From assembly GCA_048213135.1 (NCBI GenBank), contig PS015513.1:38223-63898 (forward strand): a DNA stretch of 25,676 nucleotides, written 5' to 3'. The notes beneath the pieces are model-generated. The model saw nothing but the letters and a program-made list of their open reading frames with translations. It made no database searches and was not told the origin of the DNA. The translations under genes were made by a program, and so were the position numbers. Shown one piece after another: positions 19,342 to 25,676 of this stretch; positions within the stretch are counted from its first letter, which is position 1, and the number at the start of each line of letters is the position of its first letter. This DNA is from Reclinomonas americana ATCC 50394 (lineage: Eukaryota > Jakobida > Jakobea > Jakobida).

Positions 19342-22233
19342 TCAACGACGACCACCGCCACCGCCCAGCAGCGCGAGTAGGAAGAGGAACAGATTGGCGA
19401 CTGTGGAACGAGGCAGAGAGATGGAGGAGATCGGAAAATGCGCGGTGAGTAAAATGATTGGAAATACCGGCAATTTCCCGCCAATGACGACGCCTCCTCC
19501 CCCCGCACTCACCATCCAGGTACAGCGACACCGCCGGCATCACCCACTCGTCGAGATTGTTGGAGTACTGATGCAGGAGCAGGGAGGTGTCGTAGAGAAT
19601 GTAGAGGCTGAAGATGATGGAGCCGGCCAGACTGATGGCAAAGTAGACCCACGAGCCCAGCGGCACCACCAGCTGAATAAACAGCGTAATGATAAGCGCC
19701 ATGCTGGCAACAAACAGCGCCGGGCCCTAAAACAGCAGTGGTGAAACCGATGGGAGTCAGCAGTGGTCACAGGCATTGCACATGCTGATCATGCGAAGCC
19801 ACCACGTAACGAGGAACGAGAAGTCCTTTTTCGTGATCAGCACAAACGCAGTTAGTCCAACAAAGATGAGCGCCGTTACGATGAATGCCTACGCGATCAC
19901 CACCCCGCAAGGTGAGCAACAGCAACATAATCAGCGCATCGAAAAGCGTCTACGGTACCTCCAGCACGACTTTGGTGTCATAATGTGCAGCGATGAAGGC
20001 CACCATCCATGAGAACGCCTGGCAAATGGCACGTGAGCTCACGATACAGGCCCAAATCAATCACATTTTTGCAAGCACGGACACGTACAAATGTCCACAC
20101 AAACAGGAGAATGCCGTTCCACGGCGCCTGCAAAAAACATACAGGAGGCGGACAGCGTCAGCAACTACAACTGATCACAACGCATCGAGGTTTCCCGCTC
20201 GCACACCTTCTTCCTCACGTAGATGAGCACAAAGAGAAGCACAAGTGTGACGACCCATGAGGTCCAGAACATCCAGTTCTGCGGGCGACCAATCAAAAAA
20301 GTTCATCGAACAAAAAATAACACAGAGGAACGACGGAACACGCACCGCGCGAAGCGCCCAATTCCGAGCGCCAGGTCTGCATCAGAAATCAATCAATCAA
20401 GTAACGGAAGCAGCCACTCCTGCGCGGCAATGGCCCGACAAAGCACGCAACGAGAAGAGCAGAATGCAGCTGATGCCGATCGTCAGCGACAACATGAGGA
20501 GCAGGACCGTGTATACGCGCTGCGATGGCGGCACCAAGGTGAGCTTGTGGGGGTCAATACGGTCACACGAAACGACAAAGCGGCTCACCACAATGAATGC
20601 TGTGGATCCGGAGGAGGACGACGACAACGACAACGACAACGACGACGCAAGTGAGCAAATTCCGCCCAATCGATTTCACCGAAGCAGAAGAGGGAAAACA
20701 GCAGAGGAGTAGCGATCACCACACCAAGGAAACCAAAACGAGTGCCACTGACCCAAGAGCGATGAATGCAGAGTGCAGCGAGCGGAGAGGGATGGAGCAG
20801 AGTGCAGCGAGTGGAGAGGGATGGAACTGAGTGCACGAGTGGAGAGGGATGGAGCAGAGTGCGCGAGTGGAGAGGGATGGAGCAGAGTGCACGAGTGGAG
20901 AGGGATAGAGCAGAGTGCACGAGTGGAGAGGGATGGAGCAGAGTGCAGCGAGTGGAAGGGATGGAACAGAGTGAGTGCACTGCACCTTTCTTGGCCCGTG
21001 ACCGAAGCAGCAAAAGGAAAAAAAGCCAGAGGAGTAGCGACCACCCAGGAAAGCAAAGCGAGTGCCAATAGCGACGACGGAAGAGTGCAGCGAGTGGAGA
21101 GGGATGGAACAGAGTGCACTGCACCTTTCTTGGCCCGTGACCCTTGACCACACCAAGGTAAGAAAAGCGAGTGTTGCTGACCCAATAGCGACGAAGGCTG
21201 AGTGCATGAGTGGAGAGGGATGGAGCAGAGTGCACGAGTGGAGAGGGATGGAGCAGAGTGCACGAGTGGAGAGGGATGGAGCGGAGTGTACGAGTGGAGA
21301 GGGATGGAGCGGAGTGTACGAGTGGAGAGGAATGGAGCAGAGTGCACTGCACGTTTCATGGCTCGCGACCGAAGCAGCAGAGGAAAACTGCCAGAGGAGT
21401 AGCGATCACCACACCAAGGAAAGCAAAGCGAGTGCCACCAGCGAAGAACGCAGAGTGCACGAGCGGAGAGGGATGCACTGCACCTTTCTTGGCCCGTGAC
21501 ATATGATCGGCCACGTACGCGTTGCGCTGCGCCTCTGGATCCCACTCCGGCTGCCGTCCGTGCCCACCACCACCACCACCGCCTCCACCACCACCACCAC
21601 CTCCGCCTCCGCCTCCACTCGGATCTTTCGGTGGGTGCGGATCAGCAGGCGGGTACGGATACGGCGGTGGTGGCCCGACATTGTGATAGGGCGCCTGCGC
21701 GTGTGCCGCCTACAACATCGCACTCAAAGCAGTCAGCCAAGTGCTCTCTCCTTTCCTCCCTCCCCAGCCTCACGAGCCTTTACGGGTTCCGTCGGCAGAC
21801 CTAGCGAATCCAGCACGTAGCCACGCGCGACATTCACATCGCCACCAGCGGCCTGCAGCAGCTCATGGAGGACAGCGGGGTCGACCTGCGGGAACTCGCG
21901 ATGGAGAGCCTCCACTGGGTTCACCTGCAATCAAAGATGAGATGGATCGCCACATAAGAGATGCGGAGAGTGACTCACGGGAACGTGCTGTTGCTCGTAG
22001 GCAGGAGGAGGAGGTGCGGGGTATGGATACGCGTAGGCGGCTTGTGGAGGTGCGCCAGGAGGATGAGGCGGAGGAGGAGCGGCGGCATATGGAGCCGGAG
22101 GTGCGGAGGGCGCAGATGATTGCTGTCAGGGCGTGAGTGCGCGCGCATGTGTGTGAGGGGGAGAGTGTGTGTAAGCGCACACCGGTACTGCTGCTCGTGC
22201 CGCGACCGCAGCCAGAGGCCAAGGAGATGCCAT
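19342..22233 (-). CDS. CUE domain fused to a Bax inhibitor-1/Lifeguard (TMBIM) membrane protein
   Basis: Seen: 13 exons, 22233-22183, 22122-21979, 21924-21784, 21709-21484, 20599-20589 (11 nt), 20519-20452, 20376-20346, 20278-20207, 20127-20089, 20018-19959, 19888-19811, 19726-19513 and 19400-19342, join in phase to 397 residues. Residues 18-65 are Pro/Ala/Tyr-rich. Residues 66-108 are a CUE domain (ALHREFPQVD with the FP motif, and HELLQAAGGDVNVARGYVLD). Residues 113-187 are Pro-rich then a poly-Gly run. Residues 188-397 are the seven-helix Lifeguard core: AFIVRVYTVLLL, NWMFWTSW, APWNGILLFV, AAHYDTKVVLE, ITKKDFSFLG, ILYDTSLLL and SLYLDVANLFLF. Both aspartates of the family's di-aspartyl pH/calcium sensor (YDT, YLD) are present. 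Known of the family: ER/Golgi calcium leak and stress protection. Inferred: the CUE domain would bind ubiquitin on the cytosolic face. The first exon is the least certain. Confidence 0.92.
20600..21483. repeat. intronic minisatellite with duplicated exon edge
   Basis: The 884-nt intron between exons 4 and 5 of the CUE-Lifeguard gene is mostly repeats. A unit of about 28 bp, GAGAGGGATGGAGCAGAGTG with a CACGAGTG-like remainder, recurs about 14 times in blocks at about 20780-20965, 21090-21115, 21205-21340 and 21460-21475. A second element near GAGGAGTAGCGATCACCACA occurs at about 20705, 21030 and 21395. Copies of the exon 4 end with its splice donor (TGCACCTTTCTTGGCCCGTG on plus) occur at 20981-21002, 21120-21141 and, diverged, 21348-21369; the genuine one is at 21479-21500. 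Confidence 0.85.
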
Positions 22234-22395
22234 TGGGATTCACTAACGATGATGATGATGACGCGTGTGCGCGTCAATCTCTGTTCTCACTCTCTTCTCC
22301 TGTAAAAGCGCGCGAGCGAGTGTGTGACAGAGTCGTTCGCACTGCGCGACTGTGGCGTGAATGCGAGGATCCTTGGCGTGTCCGGCTGCGTGTCA
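22234..22395. other. short intergenic region
   Basis: 162 nt separate the CUE-Lifeguard start (22233) from the PIGP stop (22396), both on the minus strand. A GATGATGATGATGACG run lies at 22250-22263. No gene is seen. Confidence 0.6.
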
Positions 22396-23598
22396 TTAGC
22401 GACGTTGTCGGAGAAACGTCAGCTGGGAGACCACTGCCAGTGGAACGTCGTAGGCGGGTGGGATGGCGCCGGCGGTGCGGCTCAATGAGGCAGCATCGCG
22501 GGCAAAGTCGGCGGCGGTGGTGAGAGTGGGTGGTGCGGGTCGAGAGAAGCAGTCTGCGTGGGAGGAGAGGTGAGGGATAGAGGGGGGAAGGGAGGGGGGA
22601 GGAGAGGAGAGGGTAGAGGAGAGGGTAGAGGAGAGGGGAGGAGAGGAGAGGAGAGGGGAGGAGAGGGGAGGAGAGGGGAGGGAGAAGAACAAGGAGCAAG
22701 GTACATGAGGAGAGAGCAAGAGAGGAGAATTGTGAGCGAAGGGCGAGGAGAGAAGAACAAGGAGCAAGGTACATGAGGAGAAAGCAGAAACAAGGAGTAG
22801 TGTGAAGGGCGAGCAGAGAAGAACAAGGAGCAAGGCACATGAGGAGAAGGCAGAAGCAAGGAGTAGTGTGTGGCAGGGCGAGGAGAGAAGAACAAGGAGC
22901 AAGGCACATAGGGAGAAAGCAGAAGCAAGGAGAATTGTGTGCGTAGGGCGAGGAGAGAAGAACAAGGAGCAAGGTACATGAGGAGAAAGCAAGAGAGGAG
23001 AAGTGTGTGTGAAAGCGAGGAGAGAAGAACAAGGAGCAAGGCACATGAGAAGGCAGAAGAGAGGATAAGTGTGTGGAAGGGCGAGGAGAGAAGAACAAGG
23101 AGCAAGGCACATGAGGAGAAAGCACCAGAGAGGAGAATTGTGTGGAAGGGCGAGGAGAGAAGAACAAGGAGCAAGGCACACGGGGAGAAAGGAGAAGCCT
23201 GATACACACACCGAGAGAGGGGGAGGTGTGCGCCAAGGCGAGGAGAGAAGAACACACACTTCTCCCTATTTTTTCTCTCTCCCTCTCCTCTCTCTTCTCT
23301 CACCAGTAAACACCGCTCGATCACTGCCAGTCGCCGTCCGTAGCAGCACAATCGCCGCATAGACCAGAAAGTAGGCGACTGCAGCGAGCGCCACCAGCAT
23401 CGGAATCGTGATGCTCCACTGCCTGCAAAGTAAAAAAAAACAGCAAATGAGTGTCGCCATCAATCAGTAAAGAGGAAGCAGAGCGCGCAACTTGTGCGGG
23501 TAATACGTGATGCCCCACGAGTGGAGAACCTCGTCAGGGACCCATGTCCACACAAGGTACACCACTGGAGAGAAGAGGAGAGAGGAGTGAGGGATAGG

Positions 23599-23668
<70 letters not shown>

Positions 23669-24647
23669 TGAGTGAGTNNNNNNNNNNNNNNNNNNNNNNN
23701 NNNNNNNNNNNNNNNNNNNNNNNNNNNNNNNNNNNNNNNNNNNNNNNNNNNNNNNNNNNNNNNNNNNNNNNNNNNNNNNNNNNNNNNNNNNNNNNNNNNN
23801 NNNNNNNNNNNNNNNNNNNNNNNNNNNNNNNNNNNNNNNNNNNNNNNNNNNNNNNNNNNNNNNNNNNNNNNNNNNNNNNNNNNNNNNNNNNNNNNNNNNN
23901 NNNNNNNNNNNNNNNNNNNNNNNNNNNNNNNNNNNNNNNNNNNNNNNNNNNNNNNNNNNNNNNNNNNNNNNNNNNNNNNNNNNNNNNNNNNNNNNNNNNN
24001 NNNNNNNNNNNNNNNNNNNNNNNNNNNNNNNNNNNNNNNNNNNNNNNNNNNNNNNNNNNNNNNNNNNNNNNNNNNNNNNNNNNNNNNNNNNNNNNNNNNN
24101 NNNNNNNNNNNNNNNNNNNNNNNNNNNNNNNNNNNNNNNNNNNNNNNNNNNNNNNNNNNNNNNNNNNNNNNNNNNNNNNNNNNNNNNNNNNNNNNNNNNN
24201 NNNNNNNNNNNNNNNNNNNNNNNNNNNNNNNNNNNNNNNNNNNNNNNNNNNNNNNNNNNNNNNNNNNNNNNNNNNNNNNNNNNNNNNNNNNNNNNNNNNN
24301 NNNNNNNNNNNNNNNNNNNNNNNNNNNNNNNNNNNNNNNNNNNNNNNNNNNNNNNNNNNNNNNNNNNNNNNNNNNNNNNNNNNNNNNNNNNNNNNNNNNN
24401 NNNNNNNAGTGAGTGACAGTGTGTGAGAGAGGGGAGTGAGTGACAGTGTGTGAGAGAGGGGAGTGAGTGAGTGAGTGAGTGAGTGAGTGAGTGAGCAAGA
24501 GTGACTGCACGAACCAAACAGTGTCCACGAGGCCATGTACACCGCCAGTGCCGTGTGCTCCGTTGACTCGTAGAACTTGGCACGTGGCAGCGACCGCGTG
24601 CATGAGAGCGGTGGCCCAGAGAGCGACGCCACCTCGGCAGCGTTCAT
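22396..24647 (-). CDS. PIGP: PIG-P subunit of the GPI N-acetylglucosaminyltransferase
   Basis: Seen: four exons, 24647-24515, 23564-23492, 23422-23304 and 22553-22396, join in phase to 160 residues, the usual PIG-P size. After a 25-residue head, FYESTEHTALAVYMASWTLF forms the first membrane helix. VYLVWTWVPDEVLHSWGITY then YPHK-QW carries the PIG-P hallmark (YLxWxxxP...LxxxGITYYPxK). A second helix follows (PMLVALAAVAYFLVYAAIVL), and the C-terminal domain ends IPPAYDVPLAVVSQLTFL, the counterpart of the 'pa..Dip...vn...f' end of the family. Known: PIG-P supports the first step of GPI-anchor synthesis, GlcNAc transfer to phosphatidylinositol, on the cytosolic face of the ER. Donors are GTTCGT (24514), GTTGCG (23491) and GTGAGAG (23303). 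Intron 1 contains the 730-N gap and intron 3 a tandem repeat. The gene is head-to-head with EEF1AKMT1. Confidence 0.93.
22683..23270. repeat. tandem repeat of about 68 bp in PIGP intron 3
   Basis: The core AGAAGAACAAGGAGCAAG recurs at 22683, 22751, 22817, 22886, 22956, 23023, 23089 and 23158 (spacing 66-70), with a partial ninth copy at 23246. Units carry a variable ACATGAGGAGAAAGCAGAAG-type part. They are preceded by a GGAGAGGGGA-rich tract (22560-22680). The intron is read from the minus strand, where the repeat is pyrimidine-rich. Confidence 0.92.
23604..24500. repeat. GT and GAGT microsatellites flanking a 730-N gap in PIGP intron 1
   Basis: A (GT)n run covers about 23604-23666, followed by GAGT repeats into the N run at 23678-24407. 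Beyond the gap a GTGAGAGAGGGGAGTGAGTG unit is seen twice, then (GAGT)n to about 24495. The simple repeats explain why assembly failed here. Confidence 0.93.
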
Positions 24648-24699
24648 CCTATCAGAGCAACGAACGAAGCAGGACAACACGACGTCGTTTGTGAGAAAG
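24648..24699. promoter_or_regulatory. bidirectional promoter between PIGP and EEF1AKMT1
   Basis: Only 52 nt separate the divergent start codons (ATG 24647 minus, ATG 24700 plus). No TATA box is seen. The region contains CTATCAGAGC and AACGAACGAAGC elements. Transcription must start within this interval or inside the opposing first exons. Inferred from gene positions. Confidence 0.5.
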
Positions 24700-25470
24700 A
24701 TGAACAACGCAAAGAGGTTCCTTGTGCGCAACCGCGAGAACGGCGACTTGAACCAGGTGAACTGCGATGTGCCTGTGCAGTGCGCGCGCGCGTGCTCATC
24801 TCCCTGTGTGTAGTACTGGTACAGTGAGAGCACGATTGCTGCGCTGGCTGCGGAGGCTGAGGAGCACTGTGGTGGTGGTGGTGGTGTGGCGGCGTTTGTG
24901 TCGACGCCGAGTGTGTTCTTTGCGTTGGCGGAGGACAGCGCGTTGCGGCAGCGATCGTGGTTGTTGGATGTTGCGCGCGGGAAAAAAACACGTTGTTGTT
25001 GCTTAGTCGTTGACTTGTGTGTGTCTGTGTGTAGATTGACGACAAGTGGGCGGCACTGCCTCAGTTTGTGCACTATGACTTTCGGGAACCGGTGGCCATG
25101 TCGGCGTCGCTGGCCGGCTCGTGCGATATGATTGTCATTGATCCGCCATTTATCACGCGCGATGTGTGGGAAAAGTACGCGGAGACGGCGAACTTTTTGG
25201 CCAAGCGCGATCCAGTGACAGGCAACAGTTGCGTGGCAAGTGTGGATGATGCAGTCGCTCTTGCTGACTCGCGATCCCCTGCGCTCAGTCACTGCCAAGA
25301 TCCTGTTGTCGACGATCCAGGAGAATGTCGAGATGATGAGCGAGCTGCTGGCGGTGCGGCCGCTGGCGTTCAAGCCGTCGATTCCCAACCTGGTGTACCA
25401 GTACGTGCTGTACGCCAACTACGACTCGAGTAGGTTTAGTGAGCGCAATCCAGAGGTACCCGAGGATTGA
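24700..25470 (+). CDS. EEF1AKMT1: eEF1A lysine methyltransferase 1-like (EFM5/N6AMT2 family)
   Basis: Seen: four exons, 24700-24756, 24814-24969, 25035-25227 and 25289-25470, join in phase to 195 residues. Motifs: LNQ-YWYSESTI spans the first intron and is the NQYWYS signature of the family. FVSTPSVFFAL matches the A-x-V-S-x-P-S-[VL] strand. VHYDFREP is followed by SCDMIVIDPPFI, the class I methyltransferase D-P-P-[FY] motif (Asp 107). TAKILLST, FKPSIPNLVYQYVLYANYDS then complete the core in the family order. A Gly run (GGT/GGC repeats, residues 39-43) sits before the first listed strand. Known: transfer of methyl groups from S-adenosylmethionine to a lysine of translation factor eEF1A. The protein is slightly shorter than the human one at the N-terminus. 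Donors at 24970 and 25228 are both GTTGCG. The frame is open upstream of ATG 24700, but that DNA overlaps the divergent PIGP start. Confidence 0.93.
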
Positions 25471-25676
25471 CGACGGGAGAGAGAGTGAGGCAGAGTTGAG
25501 AAGTACATTCTTGCTTGTGTGTGTTGATGAGAGGAAGGGAGGAGAGAGGGTCGCGAGTGCGGGAAGAAGCGGCGCACACTTTATCCAGAGGTCTCCGAGG
25601 AGAGGAAGGGAGAGAGAGACGCAGAGTAGGGGGAGGAGACAAGAGTACTCTCTCTCTCTCTCTCGTCGTCGTCGTC
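25471..25676. other. 3' flank of the methyltransferase gene
   Basis: This stretch is purine-rich downstream sequence (GAGAGAGAG and GGAAGGGAG), ending in a CT repeat and (GTC)n at the window edge. It likely includes the 3' UTR. No gene was recognised. Confidence 0.6.

Noticed and set aside
20390-20410. 14-nt exon with a GTTACT donor between Lifeguard helices 1 and 2
   Set aside because: Including it shifts the phase so that the following exon cannot join the conserved NWMFW exon. Skipping it gives a consistent frame.
20585-21545. Open frames through the 28-bp minisatellite as a secreted repeat protein
   Set aside because: The repeats lie in an intron flanked by exons whose phases match, and the frames have no start context or signal sequence.
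22683-23270. CRISPR-like array
   Set aside because: The repeat units are imperfect and contiguous without unique spacers, and they sit in an intron of a eukaryotic gene.
22274-23360. Long minus-strand frames with repeated SLFFSPR or PCSSLLAL units as a repeat protein
   Set aside because: They lie in PIGP intron 3. The tandem repeat is open in all minus frames, and PIGP exons on both sides join in phase without it.

Overview
The window comes from the nuclear genome of a unicellular eukaryote. Ten genes can be followed across about 77 inferred spliceosomal introns, most of them 30 to 120 nt. The genes are conserved eukaryotic ones: PIG-P, an eEF1A lysine methyltransferase, a Bax-inhibitor-1/Lifeguard protein, the N-terminus of the U5 snRNP 40 kDa protein, a DDX3/Ded1-like N-terminus, a cystatin, and a PAS/cyclase receptor. 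Coding DNA is moderately GC-rich, introns carry abundant microsatellites and minisatellites, and four runs of N mark assembly gaps. The receptor architecture (a membrane region, a TmcB/TmcC-like TPR region, PAS domains and a cyclase domain) is typical of free-living protists. I cannot name the species.

Layout. 1-1344 (+): 3' part of an unrecognised helical protein. 1544-2442 (+): a five-exon small membrane protein. 2716-3518 (-): a small unrecognised gene. 3519-4477: nothing assignable. 4478-5903 (-): an acidic coiled-coil protein, head-to-head with a secreted cystatin at 5980-6675 (+). 6751-9340: a badly assembled stretch holding only the 5' ends of two minus-strand genes (SNRNP40-like, DDX3-like), each running into a gap too small for its body. 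9677-18780 (-): one gene of about 42 exons and 2002 aa (multi-pass membrane domain, TPR-like repeats, two more membrane-anchored sensor segments, three PAS domains, and a cyclase domain of the C2 type lacking both metal-binding aspartates). 19342-22233 (-): a CUE-domain/proline-glycine-rich/Lifeguard fusion. 22396-24647 (-): PIGP. 24700-25470 (+): EEF1AKMT1-like, head-to-head with PIGP.

The neighbours do not form a single pathway. The cyclase receptor and the Lifeguard protein are both membrane signalling proteins, PIG-P acts in GPI-anchor synthesis, SNRNP40 and DDX3 in RNA metabolism, and EEF1AKMT1 in translation-factor methylation. The strongest unexpected signals are a recurrent second class of 5' splice site (GTTGCG, 15 exact cases), the heterodimer-type cyclase domain, the CUE-Lifeguard fusion, and a minisatellite that has duplicated a splice donor. 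Exon models were built by hand from reading-frame phase, splice signals and protein-family pattern. They give whole codon counts for every complete gene but have no transcript support.
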